Shown in pieces: positions 34,291 to 47,400 of a DNA stretch of 64,000 nt. The notes under the pieces were generated by a model, which saw only the letters and a program-made list of their open reading frames with translations, made no database searches and was not told the origin of the DNA. Source of the DNA: Lumnitzera littorea. Taxonomy: Eukaryota > Streptophyta > Magnoliopsida > Myrtales > Combretaceae. Each line of letters starts with the position of its first letter. The first letter of the stretch is position 1. A program made the position numbers and the translations under genes. Where the stretch lies: the NCBI GenBank assembly GCA_024138015.1, contig JAMXBB010000003.1:76360930-76424929 (forward strand), in the 5' to 3' direction.

Positions 34291-36084
34291 AATTGTTGGT
34301 CCATTGAGAAAACTGAACCTAACCATGAATAAGTTAAAACGCAAAGTCATATAGAACCTCAGTCTTGGGGTATGTTTTGAGAAACTAAGAGGCAAAATCA
34401 ATCTCCACCATAGGGCAAATAAATATAGATTCCTTCTTAAGAAATTGGTAACTCACTTTTAAAAATTTTAGGTTGAAAAGAGGCAAACTATATCTCATAC
34501 ACTAATCCTTAAACACTATGAGAGTTGAGTGACATCATTGTGAGAATACTTCAAGCTCATTCCTTAAAAGAGGTCCATTTTGAATTTAATACACAAATTA
34601 AAATGAAGTTAGGTAGTAATTTTCAAATCCCAAGCATAATTATCCTTTGTTAATCTAGGTAGACCAACTTAGAGTATTTTCAAATTTAAATCCTATTAAG
34701 AACCACCCCATATCAGGGCAATTCAAAGTTTAGGAGAAAAGGATAACAACTGGTTTGCACTTACTTTAGTGGCATCAATCCAAGAACAATTTTATTTCTG
34801 ATAATTTATTTTCTCTGAGATGAAGAAGAGATTATAAAAACCCTTACACATAATCCAAATGCCTTAGGGCGATAGTTACTTATGAACCTAAAGTAAAAAG
34901 GGGTAAGAAAAAATAAAAGAAAAAAAGAAAGAATAGGGCAACAAAAAAACTTTAGAAAAAAAAAAAAAAAGAGGAAGGAGAAGAAAAAGAAGAAAGAAAA
35001 GAGGTCGAAAAATTGGGCCTAAATGTAAGATGAAAGCCCTAAAAAAATATATCACATCCTAATAAGGGCAACAAAATTGAATTAGAGGGCTTGGATTTCA
35101 AGTCGAAATGCCCCCAAAAATGCAAGACCTTGAATCACATTCCAAGCCCAAAGACACAAAACCTCCATATTCACTCTAAACCACACTTTAAAATTAGAAA
35201 AGGAAAACCTTCTTACCCATACTGAATTGTACAAGGCCTCCTTACCCACAATACCTCCTACACTTAATAAAAGCTCTTCTAATCTCAAAGGATAATTTAT
35301 CTTTAATAAAAATTATTTTAAAATTGGAACAAGCACACTTCTAGCTCATTCCTAAAGGTTCTTGACTTATACACTTGAGTTAAATAAATAAATCTTTCAA
35401 AATAAACCTCCTCATCCATCATCTTGAAATGATTTGTCCAAAAGCCTAATTCATAATATTAGATTGAAAAAGACCTAATGGATTGTCAAAGCATATCGCC
35501 TACAAAATGAACTTTAATTTTTGAAATAATAGTTGAGAGTAAAATCTAGATCAAGAGTATGTAAGGAAGTCCTTTTTGACTAAACTAATTATGAGTTGTT
35601 AATTCCTTAAGGAAAGAATGTTTAAAATTATAAAGCCCCACCACGAAGCTCAAGAGGCATTTCTAAAGACCAAAGACCAAGGAAGGAGATGTGTATAATA
35701 GTTATTTCTACAATAAAAATCTATACGTGTTAGAAAACTTAAAAAAAAGAGAGAGAGAGAGAGAGAAAGATAAAAGTGAGAGCAAGTAAAGGCTTATTAC
35801 AATTTTTTTATCCAAGTCTATGTCAGCCCGAGTGGCCAAGCTTTTAGTTCATGTCACTTACTTATTTCTAATGTAATCACACCTTTTAAGTTGACCATAA
35901 TAGTCTCGATCATTCTCATTGATGAAGTTTTTGATACCCATTAACTCATTTCGAGATTAAGAGACTTAATCTTTGATGCCTTTTTGTCATAAATGGTTTT
36001 TCACCAAATTCTTTATTTACATTTTTCAAGTTAAGAAGTTTTTCAAACTGGTTACATTCCTTACCTTATTTCTTCCATCTTTCA
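34291..36084. other. Non-coding stretch between arrays
   Basis: A purine-rich simple tract (34900-35010) and a (GA)n microsatellite (35749-35766). A 68-codon minus-strand frame at 35082-35288 has no family resemblance. Nothing else is supported. Confidence 0.4.
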
Positions 36085-37190
36085 TTTTTAGGGTTTTAAC
36101 CAACTTTTAGAGCGCTATCCCATCTTCAATCCATTTTTAGGGTTTTAACCAACTCTTGGAGTGTTGTCCCATCTTTCATTATTTTTTAGGGTTCTAGCCA
36201 GCTCTTAAAGCGCTGTCTCATCTTTAATTAAATTTTAGGATTTTAGCCAACTCTTAGAGTGTTGTCCCACCTTTCATAACTTTTTTTTAAGGTTCTAGCT
36301 AACTCTTATAGAATCTAATCTTTCATCATTTGTTTTAGGGTTCCCATCTTTCATCATTTTTTTATAGGGTTCTACCAGCTCTTAATGCATTGTCCCATCT
36401 TTAATCCAATTTTAGAGTTCTAGCTGGCTCTTAAAGTGCTGTCCCGTCTTTCATCGTTGTTTTTTTAAGTTTTAGCCAGTTCTTAGAACACTATCCCATC
36501 TTTCATCCATTTTTAGGGTTCTAGCTAGCTTATAAAGTGCTCTCTTAACTCATTGCCCTCTTAACTCATAACTCTTTTAGGGTCCTAGTTAGCTTATAGA
36601 GCATTGTTGCGATTCACATTTCTTTTAGGGTTATAGCTAACTCTTAGAGCATAATCCCATCTTCCATTCATTTTTAGGGTTATAACTAGCTCTTAGAGTG
36701 CTGTCCCATCTTTAATCTATTTTTTAGGGCTCTAGCCAACTCTTCAAGCACTATCCTAATTCATATTCTCCTTTAGGCTTCTAATCAACTCTTAAAGCGC
36801 TATCCAAACTCATATTCTCCTTTAGGGTTGTAGTCAGCTCATAGAGCAATATCTTAATTCACTACCTTTCTTAAGGTTTAGTAAGCCCATAAGGTACCTC
36901 CTATCATGAATTTCTCTTTAGCATCTTAACAAGCCCATGGGGCACTTTCATTCATCAATTGCTCTTAAGGTCTTAGCGAGGCCATAGGGCGTTGCCCTTC
37001 ATCAATCTCTCTTTAGTGTTTTAGTAAGCTTGTAAGGTACTTACCTTCATTGGTTTCCCTTTGGGTCTTAGCGAGCCCATAGGACACTTTCCTTCAACAA
37101 TTTCTCTTAGCGAGCCTATAAGGAACTTCCCTTCATCAATTTCTCTTAAGCTCATAGCGAGCCTATGTGGCACCTCCTTTCATCAATCTT
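36085..37190. repeat. Long minisatellite, unit about 48 bp, with a gradient of variants
   Basis: About 23 units. In the left two thirds the unit is built on TTTTAGGGTTCTAGCCAACT, then CTTAGAGCGCTGTCCC, then ATCTTTCATC. In the right third (36860-37190) it shifts to CTCTTTAGGGTCTTAGCGAG, then CCCATAGGGCACTT, then CCTTCATCAATT. Intermediate units (36770-36860) share features of both, so it is one array that has diverged along its length. Confidence 0.85.
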
Positions 37191-37265
37191 TTTTTAGGAT
37201 TTTAGCCAACTCAAGGAGGACTTTACCCATTTTGCCTAGGATAGTTAACTTAGAGGAGCACTTCT

Positions 37266-37675
37266 AGGTTTTCTCAAATTGATTCCAATTTAGAGTTGCT
37301 TGTCCCTTAGAAATGCTCCCACTTAAGTTAGTGACCACAAAAGAGCATGATTAGGTTTCTCTCAAATTGATTCTCATTTAAGGTTACTAATCTCCTAGAA
37401 ATGCTCCCGCCTAAGTTAGTGAGCTTAAAGGAGCATGATCAAGTTTCTCTAAAATCAATTCTCATTTATGGTTGCTAGTCCCTTAGAGATGCTCCTGCTT
37501 AGGTTAGTAAGCTCAAAGAAGTACAACTAGGATTTTTCAAATTGATTCCAATTTAGAATTACTAGTCCCATAGAGATGCTTTCACCTAGGTTAGTAAGCT
37601 CAAACAAGCACGATTAGGTTTTCATAAATCAATTCTCATTTAAGGTTACTAGTCCCCTAGAGATGCTTAGGTTTT
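37266..37675. repeat. Minisatellite, five units of about 87 bp
   Basis: Units start near 37266, 37353, 37441, 37529 and 37616. Each has AGGTTTTCTCAAATTGATTC, then CATTTAAGGTTACTAGTCCC, then TAGAGATGCT, then AGGTTAGTAAGCTCAAA, then GAGCA. The last unit is cut short. It abuts the 48-bp array with no clear gap. Confidence 0.85.
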
Positions 37676-37929
37676 CTCACTCACCCCTCTTACAACTCAT
37701 TGAATGGGATGAGCTTTGGAGTTAATAGCTTTAATATGGTTAGTGTCTTCTATAAGAACCATCCCTAATCTCTTTGCCTTAACCATGTCAATAAAGTTAT
37801 GCATAGCTCTTGACTTTATGATAGCATTGGCACTCTTCTTATTAATGTCCAACTGGACATACATCAACTCATTATCAGTCTTGGGCTTGCTTTGTGATGA
37901 GGAACTCTTTTGAATGGTCGATAGTATGT

Positions 37930-39148
37930 GTAACTCTTTCCTTGACTCCTCATCTTAATATGCACTCTTAACCTTCTGAGCAATGGCATTTAGTGCAACT
38001 TTATATGGACAATCAGCTATCTTATGCAAGCCATTGCATAAGAAGCAAGAGAATGCGGGCTTCTTATCTCCATAGGTACCTCATTCCTTCTAAACTATTG
38101 AGAGTTATAAAATTTCCTCTAACTCTCTCTAATGTTACTACTATTGATTAAACTTTAGGCTATCCCACTCTTAGGTTTGCCTATCTTAACAGACTTTCTA
38201 CCTTTGTGCCCTATTGACATGCTCTTCCCTCTAATGTCATGAGTATAATCAGTTAAGCGCTCAAGTGTTGCCTACATTGTAAACAAGTTCATCAATCATT
38301 GCATGTGCAACATAATCCTAACATAAGGCTTCAATCCTTCTAAGAAGTAAAATATCTTATCATCTTTACCTATGCTCTTCATGTTTAACACCAAGGTTGA
38401 AAACTTGCATACATATTTTCTAATATTGTCACCAGACTAAATTTCCCTCAACTTCTTCCAAGCAATATACTCAACGTTTTTTGGGAAAAAGTGAGCCCAT
38501 AACTTAGCCTTCAACTTTGCCTATGTATCTACATATGCCGTGCCATTATGAATCTCCTTATACTTTATGCATGTATATAGCTTATCATAACTCAAAAAGT
38601 ACATTACAACCATTGTAACTTTTGTTCTCTCATCATTTGTTGCAATAGTTGTAAAGTGCTATTCCATATCAAGTAAAAAGTTCTCCAACAATTTGGCATC
38701 CCTCACACCATTGAATGCCTTAGGCTTAAGCATCTTCAAATTTCCTACATAGGTAAAGGTAGGTACAAAACATGGGTAGGAGCATTCCCTAAAGAAGTTC
38801 CAGTCAAAATAAACACCTATGCCCTTAACTCTTCAATGGCTTTAGTTAAGGCATGATATCTACTTGCATTCTCAAATCATTGATCTAAGTATCCACATAT
38901 GTTTAAACATATTCAGATGTCGCATGCCACACCTCCTTAAGTATCTATATTGTGACACCAAAGTCCACTACCATCTCTCCCAATTTAACATTCGACTTTT
39001 AGTGATCGACTTTAACTTCAACTACCTTCACAAAAGGGCTACCAAATCATCAATTCGCTTGTTCATACCCTTTGGATTTCCTATAAGGTATCCAATCTTT
39101 GTTGACTTCCTCTTTTCATATCATGGTTATTTTCGCTTAAATAACTAA
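37930..39148 (-). pseudogene. gag: Degenerate Ty3/gypsy gag with CCHC zinc knuckle
   Basis: In minus order one reads AKLWAHFFPKNVEYIAWKKL (about 38450-38510), then SGDNIRKYVCKFSTLVLNM (about 38380-38440), then GKDDKIFYFLEGLKPYVRIM (about 38310-38375), the usual core of a Retrotrans_gag domain. Further down, CFLCNGLHKIADCP (about 38007-38047) is a C-x2-C-x4-H-x4-C zinc knuckle that would bind RNA. Only one or two stops break the core. No protease or RT follows below 37930; instead the minisatellite arrays begin. So this is a truncated or gag-only copy. Confidence 0.75.
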
Positions 39149-39149
39149 G

Positions 39150-39165
39150 ACTCTGATACTTCTAT
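39150..39165 (-). promoter_or_regulatory. Candidate primer-binding site (initiator tRNA-Met type)
   Basis: The minus strand reads ATAGAAGTATCAGAGT. TATCAGAG matches the core of TGGTATCAGAGC, the usual complement of initiator tRNA-Met. It lies between the gag (below 39148) and the candidate LTR end at 39166. Confidence 0.5.
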
Positions 39166-40716
39166 TGGAGTCTAGGGCCTTTTTTAGCACAAAGATAGAC
39201 TATGGTGCTTAATGTCTTTACAATATTAAGCATGCTTGACTCACATAGCTATGGCCATCAAGGCTTAAATATCTGTAAGGTAACACATAATAAGATAGAA
39301 AGCCAACAATAAGCAAGGGATATGATCAAGAATCATAAAATGAAGTAGCACATATTTAATAATCCAACAATGCTATAATTGTATGTACATGGAGGTTATA
39401 GTATATATAACAAGTGCATTTGGTCATGATCAACTAAAGTGATGAGTAAGAGATTCAATTCAAAAGAGTACTCACATCCCCATAAAGAGCTTTATAGGAA
39501 TTTTTAGCTTCGACAAGAGTAGACACTAAATTCTTTGAAATGGTTATAGCCTTATAAATGGAGAGTACAAAATTAGTAAGTAATCTTACCTATAATGTAT
39601 AGAAAGTACCCCTCCATATTATAGTAATGGGCAAAAGGATGGGGTCCTATCAATGCAAATGTGCTACAAAAAGGGACCATAGCACTATGTGCTTGAGTCA
39701 ATACTTAACCAATGATCTTATAGTTTAAAAGCCCATCCCTCATTGCTAAGGCATTAGCTTGTATTTTCATAAGTAGATGAGTGTCCTGTTATTTATATAT
39801 GATTAAATTAATTAGGCTTTTCTAAATGGGCTAGCATTTAATGGATTATCATCAAACCTTTGACTTGTGTATGCAAAAGAGTGTAGTCCAAACACTTCAT
39901 CAATAAACATTATTGAGAATGTAGCCAAATTAAATATTCCTTGTTGAAGTTCAATCAAGCTGAATTAAATCAAGTTCAAGGATTTCACTATTACACATTT
40001 ATCGAAGAATTCATTAAGGCCTCAAATATTCATAAATGATGTAGAAAGTGTAATTTCATGAAGCACAAAATGATTAAAAGTTCTAAATGGTCAATTTCAT
40101 GCTATTGAAGCAAATTAATATCCTAGGTGCAATAAGCTTGTTAAAAGGCACAACATGAAGTGCATGAAGACATAAATCGCATGACGATTATGTAAATAGT
40201 AATTTGTTATACTCCAACTCATCATCAAGTAGAAGAAGCATCAGTTCTACTAAGATAATGAATAATCAAGTGATAAGTTCAACATTTCATAAGTGCTCTA
40301 TGAAAAGTTTAGAAAAGGTACTTCATTAACAAACACTTTGCTCAAGGAGCTTTTGGTTTCGAGGAAAGACGTAGAGGGTAATTTTAGAAATCAAGCTTTT
40401 GGACTAATTTGGTGCCATAGACTAGTCTCTCGGGCTACCGATAAGTGTTTAAGGAACTAGACTCAATTTTAAGGATGTCTTAAGAAGATTACTTAGAAAA
40501 CTTAGAACATGGAATGCTAGAGCAATTCACTCCTCATTGCCTTGCTTAGTTTTCTCTTGTGCAAAAATAGGCTTAAAAGAACGTCTTTTGTCTAATAAGC
40601 CCCTTAAGCTTGGTTATAAGCCTTAGGCTTATTTAATAAAAGACTTAGGCATATCCTCTTATAAGCCTTTTGAAAAATTGGGACTAACTTAGCCTAAGCC
40701 CATTCAGGGCCTAACA
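39166..40716 (-). repeat. Candidate 5' LTR of the gag-bearing element
   Basis: On the minus strand it would start TGTTAGGCCCTGA (40716 downward) and end CTAGACTCCA at 39166, right before the primer site. It is about 1.55 kb. The 3' partner LTR was not found in the window, so the outer end rests on the TG dinucleotide only. Confidence 0.35.
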
Positions 40717-43309
40717 GAATGTGTAGGACAATGAGGCTTTTCTTAGTGGTCCTCATCAATAGCTTATCATAGCCATCCATCTCCCAATCATCTACTAATT
40801 AAGATTAGGAGTTGAATTCTATAAACATAAGCCTTTTCCTCTAAATTTACACATTTAGAACTAAGGTTAACTTGAAAAGAATGTCAAAACTTTGTTGAAA
40901 TGCCTCCACAAAAAGATTAAACTAGCTAATCATCAACAACAATCCAAAAACAATCAAGAAAATTGAGTTTAATATATTGTCACATGTGTGTATTTAAGAT
41001 ACTAGGTTTTCCTATTCTTTTTCGCATGCCTCTTCAAAACAACAACGCTCTATATAATTTGCTTAAGACACCTTTAAGGTCAATTGACACATATATTGCA
41101 CATTACTACCTAGATACAATAACCCATTCTTTAATTTAAGATTTATATCAGTGTTCCTAACTTAATTATACTTAGTTACATAATGACTTCAAAATTCATA
41201 ATTTTGATTTTGTACGCAATCAACACCCTTAAAAATTTCCTTAGTTTTTCGATTGGTACTTAATAGTGATTAACCATCTTTTTCTTTTTCTAGGGGCAAT
41301 GGGGGAAAAGGGAAACAATTTATTTTTAATTATGTTTTTGTTGGAACGTTACTTTGTTGCCAAGTTTCTTTAGTTCCATCACTCTATCCCTTTCAATTTT
41401 GGTAATTTTTTGGATGAGATGGCCATTACTATATTCGGATCTACTGTAGCCTTCTCAATTACAAATTATAAATGACATAAATAAGCATGGCTTATTAATA
41501 TAGAGAATTAACCTTTTAGCCTTGGTTTTTTTATCCCCTTTCCAATTATGTGTTAGGACAAAAAGAAAAAAAATTGTATATGGAGAGAGAATTAGCCATG
41601 TAAACTATGAGGCTAGATCTTAATATGCGTGGCTCTTAATATGCACTGCTGTTGCTTAAGTCAATTTTATTATCATTAAGTAGAGTCCAAGTTTGAGATA
41701 CTTAAGGTAGAATGTTGAATTTAACTCAAGTTTAAGTTGAACCTATTTAACTCAATGGACTTGTGAGTTTCATTAAACTGAAAGTCAATCTTACATAATT
41801 CTTGAATTCAAATCGAGTTTGATCTTAATATGAATTTAATTAAAAGAATATAAAATCATTTAAAATTTGATTATAAATGAGTTAAACCAAGTTTAACTCT
41901 TAACAAACCTGATCTAAAATCGTTATGTTTGACCATGTTCAAGCTTTAAATTCCAGAATAGAGTTCAATCTTAACTCTGATTGACCGAAATCAGCTCAAA
42001 TAACTCCCCGGGAGAATTATATCCAAGCACAGCTTACCAGCCTAGCCTGCCACCAACTAATAGCTAGGTTCCTACTTTACAAGAAATCCTTACTCTCGCA
42101 TCATTACCTTGTTAGGATTCTAATTCCAAAATGGACAAACAAACTATATATATATATAAAAGGGAAAAAAATCCATCTTTGTTTTGTATGACCTAAACAA
42201 GCCCTAGAACATTCGCGATGATCACTGGGAAACAAGTCACTTTTTATTAGCAATTAGTGTATTACGTATGCTCCATCCTCACTGTGACCGCTAGGATACT
42301 TCCCATTTCAGAGGTGACCGTACATCAGTTTCTTGTCGGATTCTGCAACATTCGCTATCTTTATTTTTATTATATACTTATTTATTTACTTTTCGTGAAT
42401 AGATTGTGTGGAAAACATTCTTCTCAATTATTAACACCTTATGTCCCTATTAAATATAAAGCGAACGCATTATAAGTTTATGTTTAATTTTAAGATGACT
42501 AGTGTGTCCATTCGCTAGATGTCATATTGCCACTAAAAAGGAAAAAAGGCTAAAAAGCATCACCTTTTGACCCTTTGACCGAGGGAATTATTGATATAAA
42601 AGATTCATTTTTTTTTTTTATTGATGCTACACCTCTGGACTTAGATTTTTGTGTAGGAAAATAGCTTTTGGGATGAGATAACTTCACTTAGGAACATATA
42701 CCGAGACGAGTTTTCGTGAATTTGGAAAATCATGAAGTTTCTGAAAGGAACAATTATTGCTAAAGTCTCCGTCCATGTTCTTACTATAATAAATATGTTT
42801 GTTTATGTCTGTGATTAAAAAGTAAAATAAAGCATATATAGAGAAACAACATTGTGAAGAATCTTTTACGTGATCTATCTGTATGTGAATTCAAAAAAGA
42901 AGCATGCAACCCACTTCGTTGCGTGTAGTGCTTGCTTTCAAGTTTATGAGAGTGGCATCGATTTGCTTGTAAAGAAGATGAAAGATAATGGTGTTATTAA
43001 TGATCAAGGAAGATGAATGACACTAGATGACTGGATAAGGGAAAAGCATGAAAGGTGTGTCTTGTTAAAGCTAATGAAAAGGACGACAATGAGCAGTTCA
43101 AATCCACGAGAGGAGTGGTCCATTACTCCTTTCTTGGACAGTAATTTCCAATCAAATATGTATTTGGGCGTTTGCACCTTACGTGCACACATGCGTATAC
43201 TTTTTATGATTCTCTCATATTAAGACACAGAAATTACAGATAAAAAGTTTATACTTAATAATCATATATTAGGCATAAATTTCTTATTATATAGATTCAA
43301 GTGTGCATG
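40717..43309. other. Stretch without recognised genes
   Basis: A TATA-like AT run (42146-42164, TATATATATATATAAAAGGG) is followed by short frames (e.g. 42257-42475) that do not look like protein. A 68-codon frame at 43017-43223 is likewise unrecognised. Base content near 42.0-42.4 kb is less AT-rich than around it, so this could be the only non-transposon DNA here, but I cannot show a gene. Confidence 0.3.
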
Positions 43310-43648
43310 TGTTACAATCCGTGACTTTGAAGATAAGTGGGGGTGCTCTACCTAGACGTAATGTGTGGCGAATGGCCTCAATAGATAATTTGTTTGTGGG
43401 GTTAAGTATTCTTTGAACGCGTGTTTAACCTCCCTTGAACAAATGGATTGCAAGCTAATGTTGCTCTTCCGATGATTATCAGGCAAGCCGAAACTAATTG
43501 AGTAAGATGAAAGGGCATGAAATAGTCCTAAGTAATCATGAACGGAAAGGTTGGCTCACTATTCGAAATATATGCAATTATGAAGAGATAAAGGATGGTC
43601 AAATATTGTACAAGCACTTTAGGAGGGATGAACTTCCATCCCATGACA
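43310..43648 (+). repeat. TRIM 5' LTR (339 bp)
   Basis: It starts TGTTACAATCC and ends ATCCCATGACA. It is shorter than the partner, probably by internal deletion. Confidence 0.65.
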
Positions 43649-43650
43649 AA

Positions 43651-43661
43651 TGGTATCAAAG
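43651..43661 (+). promoter_or_regulatory. TRIM primer-binding site
   Basis: TGGTATCAAAG lies two bases after the LTR end. It differs from the initiator tRNA-Met complement TGGTATCAGAG at one position. Confidence 0.7.
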
Positions 43662-44097
43662 TTAAAATGTTCTAGTCAACAAGCTACCTAAATGTTACCT
43701 AATGTGTTGAGCAAAAAATGATAATTCTTATTGATAGCTTGGCTCATGTAGATAAAGCTCAAGAAGAGAAGCAACCACCAGGTGGAGGATATAGTTGCCA
43801 AAGGAGGCAATTGTGTCACAAGTCGCATTGTAACAAGACTCTACCTAAATATTTATAAAATTAAGTAAACTTAAGTAAGTAGACCCTATCATTGGGTTAC
43901 TTAGTAAAAGTTGACCTTAGAGGATTGAAGAATGGGTGAGGGTATGAAGGAAACTTATGGAAGCCCCAAGTGTAAGTAGGGGTGATCTTGGTTAGAGTTG
44001 AAGAATGAGTAAAGTTGGGTCAATGATCTTTCAGTGGAGGGTAGTAACAAAGAGTTGGCCCCATGATGAGGGCATTATAGATTTAGGTGGAAGAGAA

Positions 44098-44493
44098 TAT
44101 TATGGTCCATGAGTTTGAAGGTAAGTGGGAGTGTTCAACTTAGGCATAATGTGTACTGAGTAGTGTTAAAGGCAATTTGTTTGTAGGGTAGATTATTTTC
44201 TAAAAACAAGTTAGGCATCCTATGAGTAAGCTAGTCAAGAGATTATGCAACTCTCTTAGTAATGGCCATGGCAAGTTGAAATCAGTTGAATAAAATAAGG
44301 TTCTTGAACATATGGGAGTATATGATAATGCTAAAGGGTGCTCCTTGATATGGATAAACTTAGAACAGTCCTTGAAAATTAAGAAGGAAAAGGCTAGCTC
44401 GCCATCCATAAAGCAAGTAAATATGTGATGGAAGGGATAGTCAAGCATCACACGAGCACTTTAGGAGTAGTGAACCTCTCATTCCATTACACA
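44098..44493 (+). repeat. TRIM 3' LTR (396 bp)
   Basis: It starts TATTATGGTCC (first dinucleotide changed from TG) after a purine-rich tract, and ends CCATTACACA. Confidence 0.65.
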
Positions 44494-47400
44494 AGCATAT
44501 GTATTCATTTTATTCCTCACATTAAGACAAGTTGTATGTTATCATATGTCAACAGAAGTGCAAATAAAAAGCTTATAGTTAATATTTACATGTTGTATTT
44601 ATTATCGATTATGAGCTTAGGGTTAAGCATAAAATGAATTTTTTATGTTTACAAAAACCCATTATTTATTATAAAGTGGTACAAAGATCAAATAGTGAAC
44701 TAAAATCTGAATATTTAGATAAGAACTTTGTAAATGTCCTTACTTATACTCAAAGGAAGTATATGCTCGTTTGAATGTTCTAGTAACATTATTTAAACAA
44801 GAGGTGAGCAGATAACTTAGTTTTATATGGTACCCACGTGTATTGTGCTCAATTCAACAGATTTTGAGTAAATATTAAGGGTTGCAATGTTAGTTCTAGG
44901 TACATATCTTCTAGAACCTACCTACAAAAGGTGGGATACATCTACAAAGTCTTCCTATCTTTTATCCATTTTAAAACTTGTACTCTAAGGTATAAAGAGT
45001 ACAAGTTCTAGATACCTTACATCCACACAATTAAAAAAATGATAAAATAATATTAGTAAACGAAAAATATTATATTTTTAGGTTAAAAGATATTTTAGTA
45101 AAAAGGAAAAAAATAAAAAGAACCCAAGACCATAAGTTGATAATCCTAAATGCATATCTCTTATTTTATGTTTTCTATTATTTTTCTTATTCTTCCTAAT
45201 TTTCTTCTTCAACTTTATAATTTCCACTCTCTCCTCTTGTTTTTTCTTTTTTCACTCACTATGTAGTAAAATCACATAAACTTAAAATAGTGAAGGTAAG
45301 AAAAATTATTTTTTATAATTGAACATATTTTTTTATAAGTTTTATAGGTTTTACGTATAAAGAACTTGTAATATCACATATACCTTCTTTTTTTAATTTA
45401 AAATAAAATTGAAATTTGTAGAAATAAAAGGTAATATTTACATGTTCCATATGATACTCTGTATTCCTTAGGTTTTAGAAGGTTCAGCTTTTATGATGGT
45501 TTTAAGATGTTATAGGGTTAGTTTAGGTTCTAACATTTAGGAACCTATACATTGCAAAGTTAGATACATTATAGGGCCTTGTACTTATGTACCCTGTACC
45601 CATTCACTCCTAAATTAAACAAAGTGTAAAGTTGGGTAGACATTAAACCTAGCAATTAGGTTAGACATGTGAAAAAATTTGAGAACACAAGGCATTTATG
45701 GGCTTGTATTTAGACATACAAACTCGAGTAGTTAAGGCACAACAAAGTTCCTAGACTATTTAATTACAAGGCATGCATGGGCTTGTATTTTAACAAATTA
45801 CGTATCAACTTTCTAATATCACACTTGGTATTTAATTACTGTTCCATATAGAAATTTTACACAAGCTTTATTTTCTTTTTGTTGCAAAATTGTGCACCAA
45901 ATTCTAATTAATTTGTAGAACTATTTTTTAATACAGTGCTATAATATAATTTTGAAGCAATGTAGTATAATATATAATTTTAGAAGTTTTTAAATTTTTA
46001 TATTTTACTTTTTATTGGTACGTTTTTTTATAGTGTAATTATTAGTTTTTCTTAATTCCCATCAAATATTAAACCATGTTAATGCAACTATTAAATTGGT
46101 ATAGGAAAAGTACAAAAGAAGTCCTTAACATTTTGGAAGTGTCATCGATTCTCAATGCTTGTAAAAATTTCCATATGAGTCCTTCCATTAGTTTTGACAC
46201 ATGACACAATTTAATTCGTTCACATAATTGATATAGTTAAATAAATTAATAATTTATATATTATTAGAGTAAAATTAATAAAAAATATTTAAAAATTAAA
46301 AAATATAAATAAAAATTGGAAAATAATATCATATTGTTTGGTAATATATTTACCTATATACATATTTATATAATATTAAATAATCTAAAAAATTATTGAA
46401 AATTTACAAAAATAAATGAAAAATATAAAAATAAAGCAATCCAACCACCCAATGGTACAAAGTGGCTAGACATCGGCTTAAGTAGTGAAGTGGATCATTG
46501 CGTACTTTAAGAAGTAGGTTGTGCAACCTATTGGTAGCTTACGATGGTTGCCAACTATAGAGGGGGCATGGGGCCCTAGAAGTAATAATGTTCATTTCTA
46601 AAAGCTCCCAATACAAGGTTGTGAATAATGAAAGTATGTATGAAAGTAAATCAAGTATAATTCAAATGGTTATTATAAGAAAGTAAGAATCGATATATAC
46701 AAAACAATAACCAAGACCTTCATAGCCTTAAGCACCAGTCTTTCAATGGATGGATTAGAATTGAATCCTTTATCTCTAAGTTGTAATATATAATATAATT
46801 GACAAAATGATACATGAAACAATAATGGTAATGGGGTATTCTTATCAAAAGTGCACATATGGGCAAACCAACTAGAGTTTATATAAGATAATTAGCATAA
46901 AAGAAATTCTTATTTTCTCAATATTTGGTGATTAAATGTTTTGAAACTTCAAATTATCGATTTACTAAATGTATTTGCCAATAACTTTTCTCCAGTTAAT
47001 TTTCCATCATTTCTTTTTTTAATTATTGTTATTATATAAAGCCATGATTCATTAGGACATATTCCAATATCAAAGAAATACCTTTATAGTTTTCACACTT
47101 TTTCCCTCCTTATTTTCTTATAGATGCTACAAATTAAATTGTACAACATATAATATTCCGATGATCCTTGGAAATGACATTAGTGATAGTGTGCTTACAA
47201 GGAGAGTGATTGATACTTAGATTGAAAATAATCACTATTATCAACATTGATCTTGGAGTAATATAGAGATAATTGATATTTATACGTTGTTGTTGTCGTT
47301 ATTTATATTTATACATTATTATTGTTATGTGTTGATGAATTAGGTAGTGTGATGGATGTTAATTATTAAGAAAGCTAATAGTCTTTTCCATATTTTTGTA

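Larger units (their letters stand above)
43310..44493 (+). mobile_element. TRIM-like miniature LTR retrotransposon (about 1.2 kb)
   Basis: Direct repeats 43310-43648 and 44098-44493 act as LTRs. They share TTTGAAGATAAGTGGGGGTG/TTTGAAGGTAAGTGGGAGTG starts, AATTTGTTTGTGGGGT/AATTTGTTTGTAGGGT middles and GAGCACTTTAGGAG/AAGCACTTTAGGAG ends. The first ends CCATGACA and is followed by TGGTATCAAAG (43651-43661), a tRNA-Met-type primer site. A purine tract AGGTGGAAGAGAA (44085-44097) abuts the second. The 449-bp interior is too short for gag or pol. The LTRs are strongly diverged, so it is old. Flanks GCATG (43305-43309) and GCATA (44495-44499) may be a worn duplication. Confidence 0.7.

Noticed and set aside
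33610..37675. CRISPR-like spaced repeats
   Set aside because: Units are directly adjacent and diverged with no unique spacers, and the sequence is clearly plant.
42257..42475. Possible gene downstream of the TATA-like run at 42146
   Set aside because: The frame is short, hydrophobic by AT-rich composition, and no exon structure could be supported.
43017..43223. 68-codon plus-strand frame near the TRIM
   Set aside because: No recognisable motif and overlapped by an equally long antisense frame, which suggests chance.
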